From the NCBI RefSeq assembly GCF_002949735.1, contig NZ_CP026681.1, forward strand, positions 4,990,001 to 5,054,000: a DNA stretch of 64,000 bases. The letters are read 5' to 3'. The notes under the pieces are model-generated. The model was not told the origin of the DNA and did no database searches. It saw only the letters and a program-made list of their open reading frames with translations. A program made the position numbers and the translations under genes. Each line of letters starts with the position of its first letter. The stretch's first letter is position 1. The DNA is from Nostoc sp. 'Peltigera membranacea cyanobiont' N6. GTDB taxonomy: Bacteria; Cyanobacteriota; Cyanobacteriia; Cyanobacteriales; Nostocaceae. Below are positions 53,688-61,125 of this stretch, piece by piece.

Positions 53688-54938
53688 CTAACTTAGAGAC
53701 TCCAAATAGTCGCGGATGAGGTTGCGACGCTTGGGTTGGCGTAGCTTTTGCAAAGCCTTGGATTCAATTTGCCGAACTCGTTCGCGCGATAAGTCGAGAG
53801 CGCGGCCAATTTCTGCTAAAGAGTAAGGATGACCATCAGCCAAACCAAACCGCATTAAAATTACATCGCGTTCTCGGCTAGTCAAATCTGATAAAAGATG
53901 ATGCAAGTCTCTTTGTAAAGATTCTCGCATTAACATTTCTTCTGGGGTTACACAGTCAGTTTCAAGTAATTCGCCTAACTCGGTGTCTTTATCTTTGCCG
54001 ACTTTGGTTTCCAAAGAAACAGAGCGAGGAACCCGTAACAAAACTTCTCTTACTTGGGTCGGTGTCATCTCTAACTCAGTTGCTAAATCTTCTAGAGTTG
54101 GGGTGCGACCTTTTTCTTGAGCAATTTTGCGTTGGGCCTTTTTGATTTTGTTTAACTTTTCGGTAATATGGACAGGGAGGCGGATGGTGCGACTAGAAGT
54201 TGCGATCGCTCTTGTAATTCCCTGACGAATCCACCAGTAAGCATAAGTACTGAAGCGATAACCCTTGGTGGGGTCAAATTTTTCTACAGCCCGCTCCAAA
54301 CCTAGTGTGCCTTCTTGGACTAAATCCAACAATTCTAAACCGCGATTTTGATACTTCTTAGCAACAGACACAACTAGGCGAAGATTAGCCTTAATCATGT
54401 GTTCTTTTGCTTGCAGTCCTTGGGTCTGAACTTGCTCCAACTCTTCTACAGTCAACTTGGCAATTTCTGCCCAGCGACGTTTGCCATCTGCCAAAGTCGG
54501 TCTGAGATCGGATAATATTATGTCAGCAGTAGCAGCCCACCTTTCTAAAGACGGGCGATGTCCTAGTTCTGAGGTCAGACGTTCTTGAACTTCAATTAAC
54601 CTCAGATAAGGTGTAATCACTTCATCTCCTTGCTTTGCGGCATTAGCAAGCACTATCCGCATCCGCAAGTAACGTTGGACTTTTTGAGCTTCTGAAACCT
54701 CTTCATCTCGCCCCAACAAGCGAACCCGACCAATTTCTTGAAGATACAGGCGTACTAGGTCTGTACTCCGACGGTTGGTGCTAGCAGCAAAGTTAGCATT
54801 GTCTACAGTTGCTATCTCTAGCTCATGTAAATCATCTACCGATAACTCGCTTTCATCAACCGTGAGATCCGAGTCCAAAGCCTGGCGGGACTTTTTGGTG
54901 TTGTAGGGGGCATCTGCATAAAAAGATGTTGCTGGCAT
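53688..54938 (-). CDS. sigC: group 2 RNA polymerase sigma factor SigC
   Basis: 416 residues from the ATG at 54938 (MPATSFYADAPYNTKKSR), the length I recall for Anabaena SigC; an ATG at 54968 adds ten. Conserved sigma-70 regions: 1.2 (STDLVRLYLQEIGRVRLLGRDEEV), 2 (ANLRLVVSVAKKYQNRGLELLDLVQEGTLGLERAVEKFDPTKGYRFSTYAYWWIRQGITRAI), 3 (RLPVHITEKLNKIKKAQRKI) and 4 (LTSRERDVILMRFGL..SLAEIGRALDLSRERVRQIESKAL). Group 2 sigma factors are non-essential primary-like factors; SigC in cyanobacteria responds to nitrogen/carbon status and stationary phase. It sits next to furA as in Anabaena PCC 7120. Confidence 0.88.
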   Translation of the reverse strand: MPATSFYADAPYNTKKSRQALDSDLTVDESELSVDDLHELEIATVDNANFAASTNRRSTDLVRLYLQEIGRVRLLGRDEEVSEAQKVQRYLRMRIVLANAAKQGDEVITPYLRLIEVQERLTSELGHRPSLERWAATADIILSDLRPTLADGKRRWAEIAKLTVEELEQVQTQGLQAKEHMIKANLRLVVSVAKKYQNRGLELLDLVQEGTLGLERAVEKFDPTKGYRFSTYAYWWIRQGITRAIATSSRTIRLPVHITEKLNKIKKAQRKIAQEKGRTPTLEDLATELEMTPTQVREVLLRVPRSVSLETKVGKDKDTELGELLETDCVTPEEMLMRESLQRDLHHLLSDLTSRERDVILMRFGLADGHPYSLAEIGRALDLSRERVRQIESKALQKLRQPKRRNLIRDYLESLS

Positions 54939-55510
54939 AAAGATCGTCTCAATGGCTCCAGGTAACAATAGATTTCGGTCAGCTTAGATTACGGTCAGCT
55001 ATTCAACTGTTGCTATTGTTCCCGTGAATCACGATGAACTAACATAGTTGAAGGTTCCATTACAATTTTTTTAGAAATTAACTGTAATGGTTTTATTGGA
55101 TACAGGATTACTGAACTTAATTGGCTGCTAAATTTTTGATTTAACCAATAGCTATTCAAATTGGCAGCTAGGCTTTCAATATTTCAACTACTTAGTTAAC
55201 ATTTCAACCTTGATGGTTTTTAATGGTAACTTTTGTAACACAGTATAAACATCCTTCAGTGAATGTCATCTTTATAATTGGCATAGTCACATTTACATGG
55301 CTACAAAACTAATATCCTGACGATTTAGCAATTTTTTCTCAGGATTATTCAGGTATAAGTAGAACTAATAGATATTGGGGAAGTGATTAGTGTTAACTGC
55401 AAAAATTCCATCCACACGGAGATAGAAAACGCGGGGAAGTTATCAAATACTCTCTTCTTGTCCCCTTGTCGTGTTAACCTCTCAATTTCAATAATGGTTT
55501 GTAAAAGTTT
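54939..55510. other. sigC upstream region, no gene recognised
   Basis: About 570 bp, AT-rich, with no plausible coding sequence; it should hold the sigC promoter and leader. Confidence 0.5.
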
Positions 55511-55586
55511 GTAGTAAGCACTACCCTACGGGAACGCTGCGCGAACAGTGTTTAAAATTGAGCGATAAATCGCTCACTACAAACCT
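55511..55586. repeat. GTAGTAAG..CTCACTACAAACC palindromic repeat, second copy
   Basis: Left end GTAGTAAGCACT (55511-55522), right end GAGCGATAAATCGCTCACTACAAACC (to about 55585). The ends match the element at 18162-18213. The middle carries a CTACGGGAACGCTGCGCGAAC insert of another common repeat, so the copy is nested. Confidence 0.7.
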
Positions 55587-55609
55587 TGGAAAATTAATTT
55601 GGTGGACTA

Positions 55610-56539
55610 TTAGTAGTTGTACTCTGGCTTGATATCTCGCAGCATCAGTTCATCAAGTGCTTGTTGGGGTGTGACTTCACCCTGAAGTAACCGATAAACT
55701 TGCTCAGTAATTGGAACCGGAATGTTTTGTTGCTTGGCTCGTTGCATCAAAACCTGGCAAGTGTTCACTCCTTCAGCAGTTCCTTGTAAATTTGCAAGAG
55801 TTTCTTGAAGTGTTTTTCCACCAGCTAGCTGGTAGCCGACTTGATAATTGCGACTTAAGGGACTATTGCAGGTTGCTAACAAGTCTCCAAGACCCGATAA
55901 ACCATAAAATGTTTCCGTCTTTGCACCCCAGTCGTTACCGATGCGAACCATTTCTGTGAGTCCTCGGGTGACTAAAGCAGCTTTGGCATTGGTTCCTAGA
56001 TGTAAACCATCGCATACACCAGCTGCGATCGCAATCACATTTTTTAGTGTTCCCCCCAGTTCCACCCCCAAGGGGTCGGGATTGGTATATACCCGGAAAC
56101 GATGAGAAGAAAATACTAACTGCACTACTTCGGCAGCTGTGGAAATATTACTGGCTACCACTGTTGCTGCTGGTAAATCTAGTTGGATTTCTTTAGATAA
56201 ATTAGGCCCAGACAAAACAACTACTGCATGGACAGGAAATACTGTTTGCCAAATTTGCGACGGCGTACAGGTGGTTTGAGGATCTAAGCCTTTGGTCGCC
56301 GTCACAAAAATTGTCTCTGGAGAAAGGGGGAAACACTGGACTTGGGAAGCAACATCTCTGACACCAATCATTGAGATTGCAGACAGGATTATTTGAGCAT
56401 TTTCTAACACTGCTTGGAGAGTTTGCGAACCTTGACGCGACCACACGCGTACCTGATGACCATTTGCTGTGGCGAGATTTGCTAGAGATGCACCCCAAGC
56501 ACCTGCACCCAGAATTGCTACAAATTTTGAATTAGTCAT
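55610..56539 (-). CDS. gpsA: NAD(P)-dependent glycerol-3-phosphate dehydrogenase
   Basis: 309 residues. Rossmann motif AILGAGAWGASLANLATANGHQVRVWSR (GAGAWGTAL signature) at the N-terminus. Further GpsA landmarks: TKGLDPQTT, LSGPNLSKEIQLDLPAATVVAS, the catalytic Lys in GVELGGTLKNVIAIAAGVCDGLHLGTNAKAALVTRGLTEM, and GLSGLGDLLATCNSPLSRNYQVG. It reduces dihydroxyacetone phosphate to sn-glycerol 3-phosphate for phospholipid and galactolipid synthesis, in the cytoplasm. It lies 47 bp downstream of lipA on the same strand, so probably one operon. Normal length. Confidence 0.96.
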   Translation of the reverse strand: MTNSKFVAILGAGAWGASLANLATANGHQVRVWSRQGSQTLQAVLENAQIILSAISMIGVRDVASQVQCFPLSPETIFVTATKGLDPQTTCTPSQIWQTVFPVHAVVVLSGPNLSKEIQLDLPAATVVASNISTAAEVVQLVFSSHRFRVYTNPDPLGVELGGTLKNVIAIAAGVCDGLHLGTNAKAALVTRGLTEMVRIGNDWGAKTETFYGLSGLGDLLATCNSPLSRNYQVGYQLAGGKTLQETLANLQGTAEGVNTCQVLMQRAKQQNIPVPITEQVYRLLQGEVTPQQALDELMLRDIKPEYNY

Positions 56540-56586
56540 TAATCAAGTCTCCCCCCAATCACCCCATCCTCTTAGCAATCTAAAAT

Positions 56587-57465
56587 CTAAAATTGACTGC
56601 GGGGATAACGTTCCATTAATTCCCTGACTTGTTCTGCATGATATGAGCTTCTTGTCAATGGTGAAGAAACAACTTGTAAAAATCCGATTTCTTCGCCGAA
56701 TGCCTTCCAAGCAGCAAATTGTTCTGGATTGATAAATTCATTTACTTGTAAATGTTTTTGACTGGGTTGGAGATATTGCCCAATTGTCAAAATATCGCAA
56801 TCAACAGTTCGCAAATCTTGCATGACTTGGCGGATTTCGGCATCAGTTTCACCAAGTCCAACCATAATCCCAGATTTGGTGTATGTGCTAGGAGAAAGTT
56901 GCCGAGTGCGCTGTAATAATTCTAATGTGCGATCGTAGTTTCCTTGGGGACGTACCCGGCGATATAGGCGTGGGACAGTTTCGGTATTGTGGTTTAATAC
57001 CTCTGGCGCAGCTTGTATAATCAATTCTAGAGCATTCCAATTACCGCACAAGTCAGGAATTAGTACTTCAATTGTGGTGTTAGGTGAAACAGAGCGAACC
57101 GCATCAATACACGCCATAAACTGAGATGCACCACCATCAAACAAGTCATCTCGGTTTACAGAAGTGATGACTACATGATTAAGGTTCATGCGGCGAACAG
57201 CTTCCGCCAGTCGTGGAGGTTCTGTTGGGTCTAGTGGTTTAGGTTTTTTCTCAAAATCAATATCGCAGTAGGGACAAGCCCGTGTACAAGCCGGGCCCAT
57301 AATCAAAAACGTGGCAGTACCGGCATTGAAGCACTCACCAATATTTGGACAGGAGGCTTCCTCACAAACTGTATTGAGGGCTAAATCCCGCAAAATGTCT
57401 TTAACGTTACCGATGCGCTCTCGCCCAGGTGCTTTTACCCGCAACCAGTCTGGTTTTACAGTCAC
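56587..57465 (-). CDS. lipA: lipoyl synthase
   Basis: 292 residues. Two [4Fe-4S] sites are visible: the auxiliary cluster motif CEEASCPNIGEC (three Cys) and the radical-SAM motif CTRACPYCDIDF (CxxxCxxC). Other LipA blocks: KPDWLRVKAPG, GTATFLIMG, NRDDLFDGGASQF, HNTETVPRLYRRVRPQGNYDRTL, KSGIMVGLGET and GQYLQPSQKHL. It inserts two sulfurs into octanoyl groups on lipoyl domains. It is upstream of gpsA and is the last chromosomal gene before the transposon end, whose first end-like repeat starts 89 bp upstream of its start codon. Cyanobacteria often have two lipA genes; which of the two this is cannot be decided here. Confidence 0.96.
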   Translation of the reverse strand: MTVKPDWLRVKAPGRERIGNVKDILRDLALNTVCEEASCPNIGECFNAGTATFLIMGPACTRACPYCDIDFEKKPKPLDPTEPPRLAEAVRRMNLNHVVITSVNRDDLFDGGASQFMACIDAVRSVSPNTTIEVLIPDLCGNWNALELIIQAAPEVLNHNTETVPRLYRRVRPQGNYDRTLELLQRTRQLSPSTYTKSGIMVGLGETDAEIRQVMQDLRTVDCDILTIGQYLQPSQKHLQVNEFINPEQFAAWKAFGEEIGFLQVVSSPLTRSSYHAEQVRELMERYPRSQF

Positions 57466-57553
57466 AATCCGCTTTTACCACTAGAGTTATACAAATTCAA
57501 TCGTAGCAAGCAAAGTCTTGGGTGAAGCGATCGTAATATTATATGAACCTATC

Positions 57554-57668
57554 TGTACAGCGACAGTTATATATAATGTAGAGCGACAAATTATTTGCCG
57601 CTTTTTCTATTTGACAAATAAAATGATTGCCACGGTCAATTAATTTGTCGCTCTAGAAGTACTGTACA
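57554..57668. mobile_element. mini end-pair bounded by TGTACA (possible solo CAST-like ends)
   Basis: TGTACA at 57554-57559 and at 57663-57668 bound about 115 bp. Inside, TAGAGCGACAAATTA (57579-57593) and TAATTTGTCGCTCTA (57641-57655) are exact inverted copies, and the left border reads TGTACAGCGACAG, like the TGTACAGTGACA left end recalled for the Scytonema V-K element. No room for genes. It could be a miniature element mobilised in trans, or a relic of a second transposon at the same site. Confidence 0.5.
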
Positions 57669-57867
57669 TTCGCAAATTATATGTCGCAATTCGCAGATAG
57701 TGTCGCAACAGCATCGGAATAGCTCAAACCGTTATCTTGTAAGGATTATAACCTATTTAATGACACTAAAAATAAATTTGCTTAATTCGCATTTTCTATG
57801 TCGTAAATCCTAGATTATCAAATTAAATGTCGTTTGTTAAGATTTAGGTATTTATCAAATTGTATGT
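57663..57867 (+). mobile_element. left end of a Tn7-like (type V-K CAST) element with TnsB-site repeats
   Basis: Begins TGTACATTCGCAAATTAT. Within 205 bp several TnsB-site-like units occur: ATTCGCAAATTATATGTCGC (57669-57688), AATTCGCAGATAGTGTCGC (57689-57707), TATGTCGTAAATC (57796-57808), ATCAAATTAAATGTCGTT (57816-57833) and ATCAAATTGTATGTCGT (57854-57870). Tn7-like left ends hold such arrays just outside tnsB. It is the border between the lipA chromosome and the accessory segment. Confidence 0.8.
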
Positions 57868-57930
57868 CGTATTCTTAGCCAATTAATGGTACATTAGTAC
57901 CTTAATTATTCATGAGTGTTTTTCACTCCA

Positions 57931-59787
57931 ATGGCAGACAAACAATTTGAATTCACGGAAGAATTAACGCAAGCTCCAGATGCTATTTTTCTTGACAAGA
58001 GTAATTTTGTTGTAGATCCATCCCAAATTATTCTGGAAACATCAGATAGGCATAAACTGACATTTAATCTGATCCAGTGGCTTGCTGAATCACCGAATCG
58101 CACGATTAAGTCTCAGAGAAAGCAGGCTATTGCAAATACTCTTGGTGTTTCTACTCGTCAGGTGGAACGTCTCCTCAAGCAATACCATGATGACAAGTTA
58201 TCAGAATCAGCAGGAGTACAACGCTCAGATAAGGGAAAACATCGAGTCAGCGAAGACTGGCAAGAATTTATCAAAGCAATTTATGAAGAAAGTCTTAAAA
58301 AGAAACATCCAATTTCACCAGCATCTATAGTTCGGGAAGTAAAGCGACACGCGATCGTTGACCTTAAGCTGAAATCAGGAGATTATCCTCATCAAGCTAC
58401 AGTTTATAGGATTTTAGATCCTTTAATCGCACAACATAAACAGAAGACAAAAGTCAGAAATCCGGGTTCGGGATCTTGGATGACAGTTGTAACACGAGAT
58501 GGACAGCTACTGAAAGCTGACTTTAGTAACCAAATTATTCAATGCGACCATACCAAACTGGATATTCACATAGTTGATAGTAATGGTAATTTATTGTCTG
58601 ACCATCCTTGGCTAACCACTATTGTGGATACTTATTCAAGCTGTATTGTTGGTTTCCGCCTATGGATCAAACAACCAGGTTCTACAGAGGTGGCTTTAGC
58701 TTTAAGACACGCTATCTTGCCCAAAAACTATCCTGAAGATTATCAGCTAAATAAAGTTTGGGAAATATGCGGGACTCCTTTTCAATATTTTTTTACTGAT
58801 GGTGGAAAAGATTTTCGCTCAAAACATCTTAAAGCCATTGGTAAGAAACTAGGATTTCAGTGTGAACTACGCGATCGCCCTCCCGAAGGCGGTATTGTAG
58901 AACGCATTTTTAAAACTATTAATACTCAAGTTCTCAAAGATTTACCTGGTTATACAGGGGCAAATGTTCAGGAACGCCCCAAAAATGCAGAGAAAGAAGC
59001 GTGTTTGACAATACAAGATATAGACAAGATCCTAGCTAGTTTCTTTTGTGATATTTATAACCACGAACCATATCCCAAAGATCCCCGCGAAACAAGATTT
59101 GAGCGCTGGTTTACAGGAATGGGAAGAAAACTACCTGAACCTTTGGATGAGCGAGAATTAGATATCTGTTTGATGAAAGAAGCGCAACGAGTTGTTCAAG
59201 CGCATGGATCTATACAGTTTGAGAACCTGATTTATCGAGGAGAATCACTCAAGGCATATAGAGGTGAATTTGTAACGCTTAGATATGATCCAGACCATAT
59301 CCTGACTTTATATATCTACAGCTGCGAAACTAATGATAATTTAGAAGATTTCTTGGGCTATGCTCACGCCGTCAACATGGATACCCATGATTTGAGTATA
59401 GAAGAATTGAAAGCCTTGAATAAAGAGCGAAGTCAAGCTCGTAAGGAGCATTTTAACTATGATGCCTTATTAGCATTAGGTAAACGGAAGGAACTTGTGG
59501 AGGAACGTAAAGAAGACAAAAAAGAAAAAAGACGCTCAGAACAAAAGCGTCTACGTTCAGCTTCCAAGAAAACCTCAAATGTTGTTGAACTGAGGAAAAG
59601 TAGAGCTAATGTTTCTTCAAAGAAAGATGACAAACTGGAACTCTTGCCACAGAGAGTTTCAAGGGAAGAACTAGAGCCTCAGAAAACAGAACTACAACCA
59701 GAACTATCTGTTCAAGTTGACACTCAAGAGCAGGAAAGACACAAGCTGCTTGTCCCTAACCGTAAACAACATTTGAAAAAGATTTGA
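57931..59787 (+). CDS. tnsB: TnsB transposase of type V-K CRISPR-associated transposon
   Basis: 618 residues from the ATG at 57931 (MADKQFEFTEEL); a GTG/ATG-side extension to 57916 adds five. The N-terminus has HTH DNA-binding helices (NTLGVSTRQVERLLKQY), the core is an RNase-H-type integrase domain (rve) with the DDE triad D206 (IIQCDHTKLDI), D290 (FFTDGGKDF) and E324 (EGGIVERIFKTIN). The C-terminal Lys/Glu-rich region would hold the TnsC-interacting tail, ending ..NRKQHLKKI. It resembles the Anabaena cylindrica V-K CAST TnsB throughout as far as I can recall. The catalytic residues are all present, so this gene looks intact. The stop lies exactly at the deletion junction with tniQ. Confidence 0.94.
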   Translation: MADKQFEFTEELTQAPDAIFLDKSNFVVDPSQIILETSDRHKLTFNLIQWLAESPNRTIKSQRKQAIANTLGVSTRQVERLLKQYHDDKLSESAGVQRSDKGKHRVSEDWQEFIKAIYEESLKKKHPISPASIVREVKRHAIVDLKLKSGDYPHQATVYRILDPLIAQHKQKTKVRNPGSGSWMTVVTRDGQLLKADFSNQIIQCDHTKLDIHIVDSNGNLLSDHPWLTTIVDTYSSCIVGFRLWIKQPGSTEVALALRHAILPKNYPEDYQLNKVWEICGTPFQYFFTDGGKDFRSKHLKAIGKKLGFQCELRDRPPEGGIVERIFKTINTQVLKDLPGYTGANVQERPKNAEKEACLTIQDIDKILASFFCDIYNHEPYPKDPRETRFERWFTGMGRKLPEPLDERELDICLMKEAQRVVQAHGSIQFENLIYRGESLKAYRGEFVTLRYDPDHILTLYIYSCETNDNLEDFLGYAHAVNMDTHDLSIEELKALNKERSQARKEHFNYDALLALGKRKELVEERKEDKKEKRRSEQKRLRSASKKTSNVVELRKSRANVSSKKDDKLELLPQRVSREELEPQKTELQPELSVQVDTQEQERHKLLVPNRKQHLKKI

Positions 59788-60082
59788 GTAAGCTAATTGG
59801 TGTGCAGGTCGAGAGGTTATATGAGATGCTGCCACCAAAGGGTGTGACTATGAAACCTAGACCAATTAGGTTATGTGGTGCTTGCTATGCAGAAGCTCCT
59901 TGTCACCGCATTGAGTGGCAGTATAAGGAGAAAATGAAGTGCGATCGCCACCAGTTGGGTTTGTTAACAAAATGCACTAACTGTGAAACACCTTCCTAAT
60001 TCCTTCCCATTGGCTGCAAGGAGAATGCGCTCATTGTTCCTTGTCTTTTGCAAAAATGGTGAAGCGTCAGAAGCACTATTGA
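59784..60082 (+). pseudogene. tniQ: tniQ 3' fragment, frameshifted (first copy)
   Basis: Overlapping the tnsB stop, the frame reads VQVERLYEMLPPKGVTMKP RPIRLCGACYAEAPCHRIEWQYKEKMKCDRHQLGLLTKCTNCETP, the middle-to-C-terminal zinc-finger part of V-K CAST TniQ (CGAC, CDRH, CTNC). After about 59994 a one-base shift leads into FLIPSHWLQGECAHCSLSFAKMVKRQKHY and a stop at 60082. The N-terminal half of TniQ and all of tnsC (expected between tnsB and tniQ) are missing, so a deletion fused the tnsB end to mid-tniQ. TniQ links the target-selecting complex to TnsC; this copy cannot work. Confidence 0.88.
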
Positions 60083-60158
60083 CAAAAAACTCCAAATAAG
60101 AAAAAGACGTGAACTTAATCACGTCTCCAGGTAATGGAAAATTAATGCATGAAAGTTA

Positions 60159-60461
60159 TTAGGCTACATCTGCTACTAGCAACCCGTTGACAGCGACGAT
60201 GAAAATCTGTGCTAACTCAGGAGTGTTACAACAAGGTCTTTCATCTCTATTACAGGGTTGTGCTACCCATTTGCCCTCAAAATTCTGATCAAAAGTTCCG
60301 AGAAGCTGAGAACCATACCAAACTCGGTACATTTCTCCAAGATCATCTGGCACTGAGTCGATTTCAATTTCTGGTGCTACTGCATCAGCTAACTCCTCAA
60401 CGTATTCCTCGAACTCGGATTGTGCCAAACTTTGGTTATCAAATACTTCTTGTGTAATCAT
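60159..60461 (-). CDS. hypothetical small protein in the transposon
   Basis: 100 residues from the ATG at 60461 (MITQEVFDNQSLAQSEFEEYVEELADAVAPEIEIDS); the frame is open to 60560 but that upstream part is Arg/Lys-rich junk over a HIP1 palindrome. Acidic N-terminal half, then MYRVWYGSQLLGTFDQNFEGKWVAQPCNRDERPCCNTPELAQIFIVAVNGLLVADVA, with three Cys. No named family recognised. It is divergent from the XRE regulator across a palindrome-rich region, so likely its co-regulated partner. Confidence 0.6.
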   Translation of the reverse strand: MITQEVFDNQSLAQSEFEEYVEELADAVAPEIEIDSVPDDLGEMYRVWYGSQLLGTFDQNFEGKWVAQPCNRDERPCCNTPELAQIFIVAVNGLLVADVA

Positions 60462-60548
60462 GTGAATGACCTCATCAATGGGGTTGCACAAAAGGCGATC
60501 GCAGACTCTTCCCGGAGAGCGATCGCTTTTGTTTTTTCTATCACTTAA

Positions 60549-60648
60549 TCTACGTGACACGTAGACATACGTCAGGTGTAGATTAATAAAATTTAGAATG
60601 TTATAAATCTACTTGTAAGTATAGATACTGATAAGTAGAGAAATCTAC
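60549..60648. promoter_or_regulatory. operator cluster of TCTAC/GTAGA palindromes
   Basis: Three palindromes: TCTACGTGACACGTAGA (60549-60565), TCTACTTGTAAGTATAGA (60608-60625, imperfect) and GTAGAGAAATCTAC (60635-60648), plus single GTAGATT at 60578-60584. They fill the space between two divergent genes, the expected spot for an autoregulatory XRE operator. Confidence 0.7.
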
Positions 60649-60681
60649 GTCTAGCAGCTACTAAACTGAGGATGTAGTGAT

Positions 60682-60942
60682 ATGCCTTTGGATAAAGTGA
60701 TTCGTTGGAAATTAAATGAAGTGATGGCGCGAAAGCGAGTTAGAAACAAGGACTTGGCAGAGGTGCTAGGGATAACAGAAAATTCGGTTTATAGACTTCG
60801 CAAGGTTGACGAAATGCCGCGATTAACACCAGAACGCTTAAACGGGATTTGCAGGGCGTTGAATTGTCAGCCTGGTGAGCTTTTGGAATATACCCCGGAT
60901 GGTGGTGATGATAAGGTTGTTTCTATTGTTGATATGGCATGA
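60682..60942 (+). CDS. XRE/Cro-type HTH transcriptional regulator
   Basis: 86 residues: MPLDKVIRWKLNEVMARKRVRNKDLAEVLGITENSVYRLRKVDEMPRLTPERLNGICRALNCQPGELLEYTPDGGDD. The NKDLAEVLGITENSVYRLRK helix-turn-helix and NCQPGELLEY end are typical of the small HTH_26/XRE class. It follows a palindrome cluster that it probably binds. Similar small regulators lie between tniQ and cargo in V-K CASTs and may repress element genes; the better-known CvkR is MerR-type, so this is a different class. Its stop codon is created where the second tniQ fragment begins. Confidence 0.9.
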   Translation: MPLDKVIRWKLNEVMARKRVRNKDLAEVLGITENSVYRLRKVDEMPRLTPERLNGICRALNCQPGELLEYTPDGGDDKVVSIVDMA

Positions 60943-60943
60943 G

Positions 60944-61087
60944 TGCGATCGCCACAAGTTGAGTTTATTAACAAAATCTACTAACTGTGAGACACCATTC
61001 CCAATCCCTGCCGATTGGGAGCTAGGGGAATGCCCTCATTGTTTCCTGCCTTTTGCAAAAATGGCGAAGCGTCAGAAACGCCTTTGA
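60944..61087 (+). pseudogene. tniQ: tniQ 3' fragment, second copy
   Basis: In frame from 60944: CDRHKLSLLTKSTNCETPFPIPADWELGECPHCFLPFAKMAKRQKRL then TGA at 61087. This is the intact C-terminal end of V-K TniQ and is more complete at its 3' end than the first fragment (59938-60082), with several base differences. The alignment starts abruptly at the HIP1 sequence TGCGATCGCCAC, which is also in the first fragment. The two fragments bracket a 1-kb regulator module. Confidence 0.85.
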
Positions 61088-61125
61088 AAATGCTTAAAGT
61101 TAGAGATGCGAACAGTCCTCTGCAA

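Noticed and set aside
57466..57553. tRNA gene as CAST attachment site
   Set aside because: V-K CASTs often insert near tRNAs, but no cloverleaf or GTTCGA-type arm was seen in the sequence between lipA and the element.
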